In this document: one piece after another, positions 1 through 15,205 of the stretch | Layout: every line of letters begins with the position of its first letter | Position numbering within the stretch: position 1 is the first letter of the stretch | Translations under genes and position numbers: made by a program | NCBI RefSeq assembly: GCF_014635245.1 | Contig: NZ_BMCP01000002.1 | Span: forward strand, 1-64,000 | Direction: 5' to 3' | Length of the DNA stretch: 64,000 nt | Source of the DNA: Agaricicola taiwanensis | GTDB lineage: Bacteria; Pseudomonadota; Alphaproteobacteria; Rhizobiales; Methylopilaceae | Notes under the pieces: model-generated | Told to the model about the DNA's origin: nothing | Seen by the model: only the letters and a program-made list of their open reading frames with translations | Database searches by the model: none

Positions 1-141
1 CCCGTCCTCCCGATGCAATCCGCATCAAAAGTGTCAGGGATGTCTCCGAACATCTGTCAGCTATGTCTCAAGACCAAACAACTAGGGCGGGCATGACGCG
101 TGTGTGGCGAGTACCTCAACCACAACCCCCGCCGGTCACAC

Positions 142-1002
142 TCAAGCCCCCTTCAACCCCCGCGTAAAGGCCGTCACGGCCGACCAGTCCTTGTCGCCGA
201 GCCCCGCCTCGACAGCGCCTTCCATCTGCGTGGCGACCGCATCCAGCATGGGCGTCGGCCGTCCGGCGGCCTGCGCGGCTTCGGTCGCCAGCCGCAGGTC
301 CTTCAGTCCCAGCGTCATGCGGAAGCCGGGCGTGAAATCGCCGCTGGCGATCTTCGGCGCATAGCTCTGATAGGCGCGGCTGCCGAACAGCGTGCCCGTC
401 ATCAGCTCCAGGAAGGCCTCCGGCTTCACGCCATGGGCGCCGGTCAGCAGCAGCCCCTCGGCCATGGCTTCGATGGCCATGGATATCATCATGTTGCCGC
501 CGATCTTGGCGGCATTGGCCTGTTTCGGGTCCTCGCCCATTACCCAGGTCTTTTGGCCGATTACATCGAACAGCGGCTCCACCCGGGCGATCGCCTCAGG
601 CCGGCCCGCCGCCACCACATTGAGCGCCCCTGCGGCCGCCACATCCGGGCGGCCGAACACCGGCGCGGAGACATAAGCGACGCCAGCCGCTTCATGGGCA
701 CGGGCCAGTTCGTCGGCAAAAGCCGTGGAAATGGTGGAGGTGACCACATGCACGCATCCCGAAGGGGCATGCGCGAGCAGGTCTGCCTCCAGCACCACCT
801 GCCGGATCGACGCATCGTCCGACAGCATGGTGAAGACCGCCTCGGCCTGGAAAGCCTCAGCGGGCGAGGCGACAAGATCGACGTCATCGATCACCTCAGT
901 GACGGGCGAGCGGTTCCAGGCGGACACCCGATGCCCCGCCTTCGCCAGATTGCGGGCCATGGCGACGCCCATCTTGCCGAGACCGATGAAACCGATGTGC
1001 AT
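142..1002 (-). CDS. NAD(P)-dependent 3-hydroxyacid dehydrogenase (beta-HAD family)
   Basis: A 286-residue protein of the 3-hydroxyisobutyrate/tartronate-semialdehyde dehydrogenase family, cytosolic, oxidising a 3-hydroxy acid with NAD(P). The N-terminal Rossmann fold opens with GLGKMG (residues 7-12). NR at 30-31 after the second strand suggests a preference for NADP. The substrate-binding segment SAPVFGRPD lies at 112-120, and the catalytic lysine is K166 in KIGGNMM. Length and motif order are normal for the family. The ATG sits at 1002 and the gene is transcribed away from the AT-rich two-gene island to its right, so it marks the core-genome side of that junction. The true substrate cannot be read from the sequence. 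Confidence 0.9.
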   Translation of the reverse strand: MHIGFIGLGKMGVAMARNLAKAGHRVSAWNRSPVTEVIDDVDLVASPAEAFQAEAVFTMLSDDASIRQVVLEADLLAHAPSGCVHVVTSTISTAFADELARAHEAAGVAYVSAPVFGRPDVAAAGALNVVAAGRPEAIARVEPLFDVIGQKTWVMGEDPKQANAAKIGGNMMISMAIEAMAEGLLLTGAHGVKPEAFLELMTGTLFGSRAYQSYAPKIASGDFTPGFRMTLGLKDLRLATEAAQAAGRPTPMLDAVATQMEGAVEAGLGDKDWSAVTAFTRGLKGA

Positions 1003-1292
1003 GGGGGAGGCTCCTTTGGAAAAGGCGGTGGCGTGAGAAAATTGAATGAGTGTTGTGGCATACCACGCGGCAGCGCAACCGCCCGCGTCCTCACGTCATG
1101 GCAAGAATTGGTGTTACCGTCCGCAAGTGCTTGTCAGGAGGCCTATATTGTGAGGGAGCGACATCATCTCAACGCCAGCTGTGGATACTTAGATCAATCA
1201 ATCGCGATTAGGCAAAATTAGTGCAATGGTTCAATTCGTTGTGGACCGTCTCCCATGGGCGAACGATATATCTGCGCCTACTGCTGAAGGTT

Positions 1293-2126
1293 ATGATGAA
1301 TGCAATAAGTGTTGAACCCGTAGAAATAAACGATCATGTAGCTGGCTTTGCCCTATCTGTAGGATGCCAAGACAGCCTTGCCAAGATCATCGCTGTGATA
1401 GCCTTAGGTCAAGCGGAACACGCAGTGCGTATCTTGCGGGCGCTCGAGCCTATGGGTCCTGCTATATCCCACGCTCATCTGTATCGTTGTGCGAGGATGC
1501 ACCTGCAAATCTCTGGGGATACTCAGCCTAAGTTGGAGGCGTCTCGATACCAGCGCGATGGTTTTCTTTTTGAATGTATATCCTGGATTGCTGCCAGATC
1601 GTCAGTTGGGCAGCGGACCTTTATGAAGGAGCCGCATATATCATCCACAACTCAAGGTCTGGATGGTTTGATGATCGAGTTGGATGAGGTCGAGGCGAAC
1701 GTAATACGTGCGACGATCTTTGAAGATAAGTGCACAGAAAACCCTCGAAAGAAGTTCAAGCAAGAAGTTCTGCGAAGCTTTGGTGACTACCATAACGATC
1801 GCCGATGTAATGAGCTCGTGGCTTGCGCTGTTGCCCTGATCAAGGAAAGCGACATCAACGGAACTGCTGCGACTAAGGCCGCGGCTCGCGTGCTGGACAG
1901 AGCATGTCGTAGCTACCGAGCTTCGTTAACAGTCAGTTCTCACATCAGCTCTGCAGCAAAGCGCGCCAAGCTCTTCAAAGATTATGAAGTTATTTTGGAT
2001 CAACTTAATCAAGACCAACGTGTTGCTGCTATTTTCACGGTAGATCAACCTTTACGAGATTGGTTTGATGGCCTTGCCGGTCAAGTTCTAACGGTGCTGT
2101 CAAAATATGAGGGGCGGAATGTTTGA
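1293..2126 (+). CDS. HamA/AbpA-like PD-(D/E)XK nuclease-like protein
   Basis: About 276-277 residues, no recognised close relative by eye. Numbered from the ATG at 1296, it carries E93 (in FLFECISW), D123 (in GLDGLMI) and E143-x-K145 (in TIFEDK). That is the spacing of a PD-(D/E)XK nuclease core and resembles the DUF1837/HamA effector of Hachiman. No signal peptide or membrane segment is seen, so it should be cytosolic. The start is uncertain: tandem ATGs at 1293 and 1296 follow GAAGG at 1286-1290, while a GTG at 1221 would add an unsupported N-terminus. It overlaps the helicase gene by 8 nt, implying translational coupling. Codon use is visibly more AT-rich than in the flanking genes, suggesting horizontal acquisition. 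No convincing sigma-70 promoter was found between 1003 and 1292. The family call is an inference from motif layout plus the helicase partner. Confidence 0.72.
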   Translation: MMNAISVEPVEINDHVAGFALSVGCQDSLAKIIAVIALGQAEHAVRILRALEPMGPAISHAHLYRCARMHLQISGDTQPKLEASRYQRDGFLFECISWIAARSSVGQRTFMKEPHISSTTQGLDGLMIELDEVEANVIRATIFEDKCTENPRKKFKQEVLRSFGDYHNDRRCNELVACAVALIKESDINGTAATKAAARVLDRACRSYRASLTVSSHISSAAKRAKLFKDYEVILDQLNQDQRVAAIFTVDQPLRDWFDGLAGQVLTVLSKYEGRNV

Positions 2127-5100
2127 TCCACTAACCGCCCGAATGTTGGCCTCCGCACCCAGTCTTCCGGGCCTAGATTCGGATCAGCTTCCGCAACTTC
2201 TTACCAGGCATTATGCTCAAATAGTCTCAATGCGACTGGGGGCAGATGCCCTTGAGGATGATGCAAATGAAGAATGGCCTTTGGAGCGGATCGCTGATGC
2301 ATATGAAATAGTCGCGTCGATCGAAGAAGATGGAGAATATCGAAGAGCCGCTGCGTTTGTGGCCGGAACTGCTCAGCAAATACTATCTAGACGAACTCTA
2401 AGCCAAAGCCAGGTGGATTCTTCTCCTCTGATCAGTCGCGAGAGAGTTGATCCTTCTCTTTCGGCTGCTCTCTTGTTTTTAATCGCAGAACAATATGCTG
2501 ATGCCAACGAGGCAGCGCTAGCCATCCCTAAGAGCGGCGGCTATCGCGAAGCAATTGTATTGGGAGATCACATCAGAGATCTTAGTCGCGGCAAGCTAGT
2601 CTCGATATTGCATCGTGCCGATCGATGGAGAGAAGGGCGAAGATCGGTCGGGCGATTAGATAATCGTGCTTTCCGCGCGCTAGCTGCTGCTCTCTGTGAT
2701 GGGATAGAGATTCTGGCTGCGCACATGCTGTCAATGCCGCTGCCAGACTCAACGCCCCAACGGTTTGCCACTGCGCAATCGGCGTTTCGCAGCGTTATTG
2801 GTCTCGCTAGCAACACGAGTGAAAGAGCTTCCCGCCACATCGATGGACACTACACGACACATTTTGCAGGCCCGGCTCACCTAGCGTCGTTGCTTTTGTC
2901 GGTTGCAGATGCCCTAAATGATGCGGCTCTAACAAAGCTTGTGCCACCGACCGGTGCCGAGGCTACCTGGTGGTCAGAGTGGCTGCGTTTCAGGGCGACG
3001 AGTATGCCGTTTCTCTGGCGCAACCACCGAGAGGCGATCGCTAAGGAATTTTATGAAACCGGCAAATCCGCTGTCTTGGTGCTTCCTACGGGAGCGGGAA
3101 AAACAACTGTCTCTGCGTTAAAGATAGCCGGTGTTATTGCTAGAGGAAAGAAGGTAATATTCCTTGCCCCTACTCATGCTCTTGTCGAGCAGCTTACGGA
3201 GGATCTTCAAGAGATATTTCCGGAAGATAAATTTGAATTAGGAATTTCTAGCGATTTTGACTCTGTTCTTTTGGATGATCAGCAACTTCAGTCTATTGAG
3301 GTGATGACGCCAGAACGCTGCTTGGCTATGCTGTCGTTCTCGCCATCTTCGTTTTCTCAGGTTGGACTTCTTGTCTTTGACGAGTGTCACCTTCTCAGCC
3401 CAGACACTCAAAAGATTGGTCGAGCTCTTGATGGGATGTTATGTATTTTGGCCTTCCTAGTAGCTGCTCCTGAAGCTGATTTGCTGTTTTTGTCAGCAAT
3501 GCTTAACAATGGCGAGCAATTTGCAAATTGGATAAGTGAGCTGACTGGAAGATCCTGTGTGGCTGTTGAATTGCTTTGGAAGCCAAGCCGTCAGGCACGA
3601 GGTATTGTGGTTTATGATGAGCGGGAGGTGCAGAAGTCTTTAAGTAGAGCTCGATCGCAGCAGCGAAAACAGGATCTTCTTGCGGGTAAGACAGCGAAAA
3701 GCTTACGTGTTGCTGCTGAGAGAGAAATTACCGCTAGGCCCTACGTTGTCTGGGGCCTTCACCATAACTGGATGGCGGTAGCTGATGCCTATTCGCACAC
3801 GGCCATCATCAATGAGCCGCTGACACTAGGAGGCGGCTTTAAAAATGGATCGCTCTGGGCCAGCCCAAACGCTAACGAGGTTGCCGCGCGGATAGCGTCT
3901 AATGCCGTGTTAGGCGGGCTGAAAACAATTGTTTTCGTCAATACAAAGGCGGATTCAGTCCGAGTTGCGAGAAAGATTGCCACTCAGATCGAGTTCACAG
4001 TCAATTTGTCTGAGGGGGAAGAAGCACTTTGGGAGGTGCTGGTCGCTGAGCTCGGCGATGAGAAGCACTCGATATTCGCTGGCCGGGATTTTTCGGCTGT
4101 TCCTCACAATTCAGCTATGCTCAGGCTTGAGCGAGCCATGTCGGAGCGTCTCTTCAGAAGGTCTGACGGGGCTAAGGTTATCGTTGCTACGCCTACCTTG
4201 GCTCAAGGCCTGAATCTCCCGGCAAGCTTAGCGGTGCTGGCAGGCGATAAGCGGGCTGGAGAAGCCAAAGGTGAGCGCAGGCCCCTCGAAGCGCATGAGC
4301 TGCTAAATGCTGCTGCTCGCGCAGGTCGCGCGGGTCACCTGGCAAATGGCCTAGTTATTCTGATTCCAGAGCCTTTGATAAGATTTTTACCCGGCGAGAC
4401 ATTGCGTAAGGATTTGAAAGACAAGCTGAATTCTGTTCTGCCAAATGATGATCGGTGCGTTGCGATCAGCGATCCCCTAGAGATAGTACTTGATCGCATA
4501 ATGGAGGGGGATTTTCAGGATCGGGACGTCCGCTATACGATAAACAGGCTTGCATCTCTCAGTTCATCTCCCGATTTCGATGTCTCGAAGGACAATATTC
4601 TAATCAAGTCTTTCGGTGCATTTCTGGCGAGAGCAAACGCGACAGAGAATGAATACAATGCAAAGATGACTAAGCTTTGGACGCAGGCGCGGCTGGTGGC
4701 AGATGAAAGCACAGAAGCTGCTGTTCTGTTGATAGCTTCCCAAAGCGGGCTGCCGCTTGATCTGCTGGAGCGCCTCAGGATGCGGTTGCAGACAAGCCTC
4801 GGTCGCTTGCCCACGTCGGTTGTCGCTTGGCTCGAATGGACGATCGATTGGTTGAAAGAAGATGCGGATGCAAGACAGCAGTTGCTATCTGACGTCAGTC
4901 GGTCTGCGTTGATTGCCACTGGCCGAGCAGGCAATACCGAGCTTGACGCGGAGATCTTGAGCAATCTCTTGCCCGGAATAATTGGTTGGGTGCAGGGCGA
5001 AACCATTCGGCAGATAGAAGAGGCCCTGGGAGGTTCACCCGACGGTTCTACGGACCTAGAACGGCTCTGCCCCCGAGCAAGGGAACTAGTATCAACATTC

Positions 5101-5334
5101 ATTCCGCGCGGGTTAGCGTATGCAACAGGTATTATTTCCCGGATGGGTGAAGAAATAAAGGTTGCGGATGTTCAAGAAGACCTTGATGAAGGTATGATGC
5201 GTGGGCTTTCAGCGGCTGTACGAAGAGGTTTCGTGTCTCTATCAATGTTGGAGTACGCGAACGAAAACAAGATGCTTATTGGACGAGTGCAACTTCATAG
5301 ATCATATCTGTCACAATTCTTTTTGCCCGAGTAA
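2119..5334 (+). CDS. Ski2/Hel308-like SF2 helicase (HamB-like)
   Basis: A 1071-residue ATP-dependent nucleic-acid motor. From the ATG at 2119, motif I PTGAGKT lies at 323-329, motif II DECH at 421-424, motif III SAM at 459-461, a motif IV strand [10 protein letters not shown] near 602, motif [14 protein letters not shown] at 690-702 and motif [11 protein letters not shown] around 732-740. The motif V/VI wording is typical of Ski2/Hel308-type helicases. About 320 N-terminal residues precede the helicase core and about 330 alpha-helical residues follow it, as in HamB-type defence helicases. An upstream in-frame ATG at 2107 exists, but GAGGGG just before 2119 favours 2119, which overlaps the nuclease-like gene by 8 nt. 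The gene ends 13 nt from the gltD stop with no terminator. By analogy with Hachiman it would sense or unwind damaged or phage DNA and license the nuclease. Confidence 0.85.
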   Translation: MFDPLTARMLASAPSLPGLDSDQLPQLLTRHYAQIVSMRLGADALEDDANEEWPLERIADAYEIVASIEEDGEYRRAAAFVAGTAQQILSRRTLSQSQVDSSPLISRERVDPSLSAALLFLIAEQYADANEAALAIPKSGGYREAIVLGDHIRDLSRGKLVSILHRADRWREGRRSVGRLDNRAFRALAAALCDGIEILAAHMLSMPLPDSTPQRFATAQSAFRSVIGLASNTSERASRHIDGHYTTHFAGPAHLASLLLSVADALNDAALTKLVPPTGAEATWWSEWLRFRATSMPFLWRNHREAIAKEFYETGKSAVLVLPTGAGKTTVSALKIAGVIARGKKVIFLAPTHALVEQLTEDLQEIFPEDKFELGISSDFDSVLLDDQQLQSIEVMTPERCLAMLSFSPSSFSQVGLLVFDECHLLSPDTQKIGRALDGMLCILAFLVAAPEADLLFLSAMLNNGEQFANWISELTGRSCVAVELLWKPSRQARGIVVYDEREVQKSLSRARSQQRKQDLLAGKTAKSLRVAAEREITARPYVVWGLHHNWMAVADAYSHTAIINEPLTLGGGFKNGSLWASPNANEVAARIASNAVLGGLKTIVFVNTKADSVRVARKIATQIEFTVNLSEGEEALWEVLVAELGDEKHSIFAGRDFSAVPHNSAMLRLERAMSERLFRRSDGAKVIVATPTLAQGLNLPASLAVLAGDKRAGEAKGERRPLEAHELLNAAARAGRAGHLANGLVILIPEPLIRFLPGETLRKDLKDKLNSVLPNDDRCVAISDPLEIVLDRIMEGDFQDRDVRYTINRLASLSSSPDFDVSKDNILIKSFGAFLARANATENEYNAKMTKLWTQARLVADESTEAAVLLIASQSGLPLDLLERLRMRLQTSLGRLPTSVVAWLEWTIDWLKEDADARQQLLSDVSRSALIATGRAGNTELDAEILSNLLPGIIGWVQGETIRQIEEALGGSPDGSTDLERLCPRARELVSTFIPRGLAYATGIISRMGEEIKVADVQEDLDEGMMRGLSAAVRRGFVSLSMLEYANENKMLIGRVQLHRSYLSQFFLPE

Positions 5335-5347
5335 GGCCCGCCGCGCC

Positions 5348-6775
<1,428 letters not shown>

Positions 6776-6778
6776 AAC

Positions 6779-11443
<4,665 letters not shown>

Positions 11444-11736
11444 CGTTTCGTCCCTATCTTCACGGAAACAACCTCCCGTAACGCGTTCGATCTTTCCGCC
11501 GAACGGGCTTTGGAAGGGTAGTAAGGTTGTCCTATTGCGCTGCGAACATGCACGAGAACCCTCTCGCGCGCAAGAGGTGTTTCAAAACTGTTCCATGTCG
11601 ACTGCTTCTTCGCCCAGCAGCCTCCCTGCATCATGGCGCGCATGATCTTGAAATGGAATAATAAAAACCTGCTTTGGCGCCAAAATCGGTGCCGGGATCA
11701 AGGCTGCGCCGCCTTGTCGCGACTGGTTCAGGGCAT
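11444..11736. other. Intergenic region upstream of gltB
   Basis: The space between gltB (leftward) and the Hsp20 terminator holds no convincing gene. It should contain the gltB promoter on the minus strand. Short frames across it have no ribosome site or recognisable protein. The stretch near 11640-11680 is locally AT-rich. Confidence 0.5.
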
Positions 11737-11766
11737 GAAAAAGAGCGCCACGGTTGCCCGTGGCGC
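11737..11766 (-). terminator. Rho-independent terminator of hsp20
   Basis: On the minus strand a 9-bp perfect stem (GCGCCACGG/CCGTGGCGC, 11745-11753 with 11758-11766) closes a 4-nt loop and is followed by TCTTTTT. It lies 28 nt past the hsp20 stop. Confidence 0.85.
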
Positions 11767-11793
11767 CCTCATCAGACGGAAGGTTCGAAACCG

Positions 11794-12243
11794 TCAGGCG
11801 GCCTCTTTGGTAGCCTCCAGAGCCTTGGGCGCCGCAATCTCGATGCGGCGCGGCTTCAAGGCCTCCGGAATCTCGCGGACGAGATCGATGTGGAGGAGGC
11901 CGTTCTCGATGGAGGCACCCTGTACCTGCACGTAATCGGCGAGCTGGAACCGGCGCTCGAAGGCCCGGGCAGCGATGCCCTGATGCAGGACGGTGGTGCT
12001 GGGCGAGGTGACGGCCTGCCTCTCACCACGCACGAAGAGCGCGTTTTCCTTCACCTCGATGTTGAGGTCGCCTTCGGCGAAGCCGGCGACGGCGATCGAG
12101 ATGCGGTAGGTGTTCTCGCCGGTGCGCTCGATGTTGTAGGGCGGATAGGTCGGAGCCGTATCGGCCGCGGCATCGAGAAGCGAGAAGAGCCGGTCGAAAC
12201 CGACGGTGGAACGATAAAGCGGGGTCAAATCGAACTGACGCAT
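11794..12243 (-). CDS. Small heat-shock protein, Hsp20/IbpA family
   Basis: A 149-residue ATP-independent holdase chaperone that binds unfolding proteins in the cytosol. The alpha-crystallin domain covers about 35-130, with the family signature GIAARAFERRFQLADYV near 93-109. The C-terminal IEI motif near 138, which docks neighbouring subunits, is present. The start at 12243 (MRQFDL) is chosen because AAAGAGGA precedes it at proper spacing; the in-frame ATG at 12261 would place that site inside the gene. The 5' leader folds as a ROSE-like thermometer (separate entry). A strong terminator follows, so it is probably monocistronic and heat-induced at the translational level. Confidence 0.94.
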   Translation of the reverse strand: MRQFDLTPLYRSTVGFDRLFSLLDAAADTAPTYPPYNIERTGENTYRISIAVAGFAEGDLNIEVKENALFVRGERQAVTSPSTTVLHQGIAARAFERRFQLADYVQVQGASIENGLLHIDLVREIPEALKPRRIEIAAPKALEATKEAA

Positions 12244-12300
12244 AGCATATCCTCTTTCCATTTGAGCAACATGCGGGTGTCCGCCTTCAAAGGCCGGACG
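12244..12300 (-). promoter_or_regulatory. ROSE-like RNA thermometer in the hsp20 leader
   Basis: On the minus strand the leader has an upstream hairpin (GTCCgGCCTT/AAGGCGGAC, 12299-12279). Next to the gene, TTGCTC (12269-12264) can pair with the Shine-Dalgarno GAGGA (12254-12250): U-A, a G-G mismatch, C-G, U-A, C-G. The U(U/C)GCU element opposite the ribosome site with a G-G pair is the hallmark of ROSE elements on alphaproteobacterial hsp20 mRNAs. The pairing was drawn by hand and no folding energy was computed. Confidence 0.65.
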
Positions 12301-12385
12301 TCCGTAGCGCAACCACATGGTCTGCGCAGGAGAGAGGTGGTAAGCCCTTTTCCGCAGTTCAAGACCCCCTTTTCAGGTGATTCTT

Positions 12386-13387
12386 ATGCCGCGTGACGCA
12401 TGCGCCGAACTTTTCGGGATCCCCGAAAATCCGGTGCCGGAAGGAGCCGTCGTCGAGGTCCTGACGGCGGAAGACGGGGTCCGCCTGCGCGCCGCGCGCT
12501 TTGCCCCGCCGGCGGGGCAGCCAAAGGGAACGATCTGCCTGTTCCAGGGGCGGGCCGAGACCATCGAGAAATATTTCGAAACCATCGAGGACCTGCGCGC
12601 CCGCGGCTTCGTGGTGGCGGCGCTCGACTGGCGCGGGCAGGGCGGCTCGGCGCGGCTGACCCGTGACCCATTGAAGGGGCATATCCCGCATTTCTCGCAT
12701 TATCAGCGCGACATCAAGGTCTTCATGGAGCGCTTCGTGCTGCCGGAATGTCCGGCGCCGATCTTCGGGCTGGCCCATTCCATGGGCGGCCCGATCGCCC
12801 TCATCGCGGCCCAGAGGCACTTCACCTGGTTCGAGCGCCTGGTCCTCCTGGCGCCACTGTTTGGCCTACCCGGCCTTCAGATGGGCCGCACCGCGCGCAG
12901 CATCGCGCGCACGGTCACGCTGCTCGGGCTGGGTTCTTTCTTCATGCCTTTCGGCAACCGCAAGCGCATCCTGCAGCGGGTGTTCGAGGGCAACCTCCTG
13001 ACCTCGGATCAGCGGCGCTTCCTGCGCACCGCGGCGGTGCTGACAGCGCACCCGCATCTGCGCATCAGCGGGCCGACCAACGGCTGGATCCACAGCGCCT
13101 TCGGCGCCATGGACATCATCTCGGCACGTCAGTTTCCCGCCTCCCTGCGAACACCGGTGCTGATCCTGACGGCCGCCTACGAAGGCATTGTCAGCAATGC
13201 CGCCATAACGCGGGTGGCAAGGCGCCTGCGCACCGCCCGCGTGATCTCGATCGATGGCGCGCGCCACGAAATGCTGATGGAGCGTGATGCCATCCGGGAG
13301 GGGGTGCTGGCCGCCGTCGACGCCTTCATCCCCGGCACGGACCCCTTCGCTGAAGCGGACAGCAGGCATCATCATGACGCCCTATGA
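12386..13387 (+). CDS. Alpha/beta hydrolase, serine aminopeptidase/monoacylglycerol-lipase type
   Basis: A 333-residue cytosolic hydrolase of the S33/lysophospholipase (PldB-like) group. The nucleophile elbow is HSMGG (Ser near residue 133), an early ALDWRGQGGS motif supports the fold, and the C-terminal histidine is in DGARHEMLME near 295. The ATG at 12386 is preferred because AGGTGA lies 6 nt upstream; a GTG at 12377 is inside that site. The gene diverges from hsp20. Substrate unknown; monoglyceride or lysophospholipid cleavage is likely from family resemblance. Confidence 0.85.
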   Translation: MPRDACAELFGIPENPVPEGAVVEVLTAEDGVRLRAARFAPPAGQPKGTICLFQGRAETIEKYFETIEDLRARGFVVAALDWRGQGGSARLTRDPLKGHIPHFSHYQRDIKVFMERFVLPECPAPIFGLAHSMGGPIALIAAQRHFTWFERLVLLAPLFGLPGLQMGRTARSIARTVTLLGLGSFFMPFGNRKRILQRVFEGNLLTSDQRRFLRTAAVLTAHPHLRISGPTNGWIHSAFGAMDIISARQFPASLRTPVLILTAAYEGIVSNAAITRVARRLRTARVISIDGARHEMLMERDAIREGVLAAVDAFIPGTDPFAEADSRHHHDAL

Positions 13388-13432
13388 CGATGAATGTCCG
13401 ACCTGTGAAAGGGTCAACGCCGCCTTGTGCTT

Positions 13433-14062
13433 CTATTCGGCGGCGACCTTTGCACTCTGATACTTCTCGCAGAAAGCCAGCGGGGGCAGGTCCTTGAAGT
13501 CGTCAAGCCTGCCGAAGAGAGTCTCGAAATCCCACTCCCACCAACCGAGGGCGAGAAGCTTTTCGGCCTCGGGCTCGGAGAAGCGCGCCTTGATGACTTT
13601 GGCGGGCACGCCGCCCACAATCTGATAGGGCGCGACGTCTCGTGTAACCACAGCGCCCGCCGCAATGATCGCTCCCGTGCCGATCGTCACCCCGGCGATC
13701 ACGGTGGCGCCATGCCCGATCCACACGTCATGGCCGACGCATGTCCGCGTCGCCCGCCTGTCGGCAAAGAAGCCGGCGTCGCGCTGGGCATGGTCGTCAT
13801 AATACTCGGGGCAATAGGTGAAACGGTGCTGCGATACGCGTTTGTAGGGATGGTCGGGCGCGCCAATTCTGACGGATGCCGCGATCGCGCAGAACTTTCC
13901 GATGGATGCGTCGGATACCGTGCAGTCCGGGCCGAGATAGCTGAAGTCTCCGAGAACGGAATATTCCAGGCCGGAGCGTTCAAGAATCTCGCAATGCAGG
14001 CCGACCTGCGCCTCGCGCAGGCGCGCGCTCTCGTGGATGAAGGTTTGGGTGAGTTTTGCCAT
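13433..14062 (-). CDS. Hexapeptide-repeat acyltransferase (phosphonate/xenobiotic acetyltransferase type)
   Basis: A 209-residue left-handed beta-helix enzyme that acetylates a small molecule from acetyl-CoA. Imperfect hexapeptide repeats run through about 20-165, notably [19 protein letters not shown] and [10 protein letters not shown], ending in the [18 protein letters not shown] signature. The C-terminal helix contains LGWWEWDFE. The wording is closest to the phosphonate-cluster transferases and to CatB/Vat enzymes, but no phn genes are nearby, so the substrate is open. It converges with the hydrolase to its left, 45 nt away. Confidence 0.82.
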   Translation of the reverse strand: MAKLTQTFIHESARLREAQVGLHCEILERSGLEYSVLGDFSYLGPDCTVSDASIGKFCAIAASVRIGAPDHPYKRVSQHRFTYCPEYYDDHAQRDAGFFADRRATRTCVGHDVWIGHGATVIAGVTIGTGAIIAAGAVVTRDVAPYQIVGGVPAKVIKARFSEPEAEKLLALGWWEWDFETLFGRLDDFKDLPPLAFCEKYQSAKVAAE

Positions 14063-14159
14063 GTATCCGCTCGTTCCAGACGAGTTCCATATGTGAATAC
14101 GGTGGCTATGAGCACGCTCTCTGTTGCAGTTGGATGACAGCCGGCAACCTTCACGCGTC

Positions 14160-14948
14160 CTAGGCGCTATGGTTCAACAGCTCCATGGCCTCGGCATGCA
14201 CGCGCTTGTCGCCGGCGGCGATGATGCGGCCGCCCTTGGTGGCGGGCTGGCCATCCCAGGTCGTGACCACGCCGCCCGCGCCCTCGATGATGGGGATGAG
14301 GGCGACGATGTCGTAAGGCTGCAGTCCGGCCTCGATCACGAGGTCGATGTGGCCGGCCGCCAGCATGCAATAGGCATAGCAGTCACCCCCGTAGCGGGTG
14401 TGCTTGGCCCTGGCCTCGACGCGCTGGAAGGCGGGAATTTCATCCATGTCGAAGATCGCCGGCGATGTCGCCGACAGCACGGCGTGAGCGATGTCCGGGC
14501 AGTGCCGTGTGCGCAGGCGGCGGTTGCCGTTGGGCCCCTGATAGCGGGCTGAGCCGCCATCACCGGAAAAGCGCTCACGGGTGAAAGGCTGATGCATGAG
14601 GCCGAAAGCCGGATTGCCGCCACGCAGAAGCCCAATCAGTGTCCCCCAGGCAAGAAGGCCGGTGATGAAGGCGCGGGTGCCGTCGATGGGATCGAGCACC
14701 CAGACAAATTCGGCATCGGGGTGTTCGGACCCATATTCCTCACCGACGATGCCGTGGCTCGGGAAGGTCTCCATGATCAGGCGCCGCATGGCCGCCTCAC
14801 CGGCGCGGTCGGCGGCCGTGACCGGATCAAACATGGCGCCGGCACCTTTGTCCTCGACGCCGATGGACGAGCGGAAGAAGGGCAGGATGGCCTCGCCTGA
14901 CGTGGCGGCCAAACGATCGACGAAGGCTTCGAAGTCAACGGCCGTCAT
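14160..14948 (-). CDS. hisN: Histidinol-phosphatase / inositol monophosphatase family protein
   Basis: A 262-residue metal-dependent phosphatase. Metal ligands are visible in GEEYG (E70/E71) and DPIDGT (86-91), with the distal aspartate in [16 protein letters not shown] near 218. RAFITG right after DPIDGT is typical of the HisN branch that dephosphorylates histidinol phosphate in actinobacteria and alphaproteobacteria, whereas SuhB types read TNF at this place (compare the gene at 62342). The start at 14948 (MTAVDF) is preferred over an upstream ATG at 15011 whose added residues are basic and unconserved-looking. No other his genes lie in the window. Confidence 0.83.
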   Translation of the reverse strand: MTAVDFEAFVDRLAATSGEAILPFFRSSIGVEDKGAGAMFDPVTAADRAGEAAMRRLIMETFPSHGIVGEEYGSEHPDAEFVWVLDPIDGTRAFITGLLAWGTLIGLLRGGNPAFGLMHQPFTRERFSGDGGSARYQGPNGNRRLRTRHCPDIAHAVLSATSPAIFDMDEIPAFQRVEARAKHTRYGGDCYAYCMLAAGHIDLVIEAGLQPYDIVALIPIIEGAGGVVTTWDGQPATKGGRIIAAGDKRVHAEAMELLNHSA

Positions 14949-15079
14949 ACAACTGTCCCATTCACCTGTAAGATGCCCCGCAGTGATAGGTGAGACGCGC
15001 CGGCGGCGCAATCACCCCACGCTGCTCCTGAGACTGGGCATATGAGACCTTAGTCTTAAGATAAAATCGGCCGGTGAGC

Positions 15080-15108
15080 TTGATTTTTGTGCGGCGCAGT
15101 AATATTAT
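15080..15108 (+). promoter_or_regulatory. Sigma-70 promoter of predicted sRNA
   Basis: TTGATT (15080-15085) and TATTAT (15103-15108) are separated by 17 nt. A start near 15115 fits the downstream hairpin and terminator layout. Confidence 0.65.
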
Positions 15109-15114
15109 TTGTGC

Positions 15115-15205
15115 ATTGCGATACCGCACCTCGTGCGGTTTTCGTGGCCCTTCTTGGGCGTTTCCTCCCTAGACTTGGGCCGCTGTCTCAGCGGCCTTAT
15201 TTTTT
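15115..15205 (+). ncRNA. Predicted autonomous small RNA
   Basis: About 90 nt with its own promoter. Order of elements: hairpin CCGCAC-ctc-GTGCGG (15124-15138); hairpin GCCC-ttctt-GGGC (15147-15159); an unpaired TTTCCTCCCT stretch (15161-15170), complementary to ribosome binding sites; and terminator stem GGCCGCTG-tct-CAGCGGCC (15178-15196) followed by TTATTTTTT. This is the architecture of a trans-acting Hfq-type sRNA and recalls the rhizobial suhB/MmgR (alpha-r8) family; that family link is from memory. The terminator overlaps the stop codon of the opposing gene at 15204. No open frame of note lies within it. Confidence 0.6.
15178..15205 (+). terminator. Rho-independent terminator of predicted sRNA
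   Basis: A perfect 8-bp GC stem with a 3-nt loop, followed by TTATTTTTT on the plus strand. Confidence 0.85.

Noticed and set aside
100-1221. 373-codon plus-strand frame opposite the dehydrogenase
   Set aside because: Antisense shadow of a clear beta-HAD gene, rich in Arg, His and Gly.
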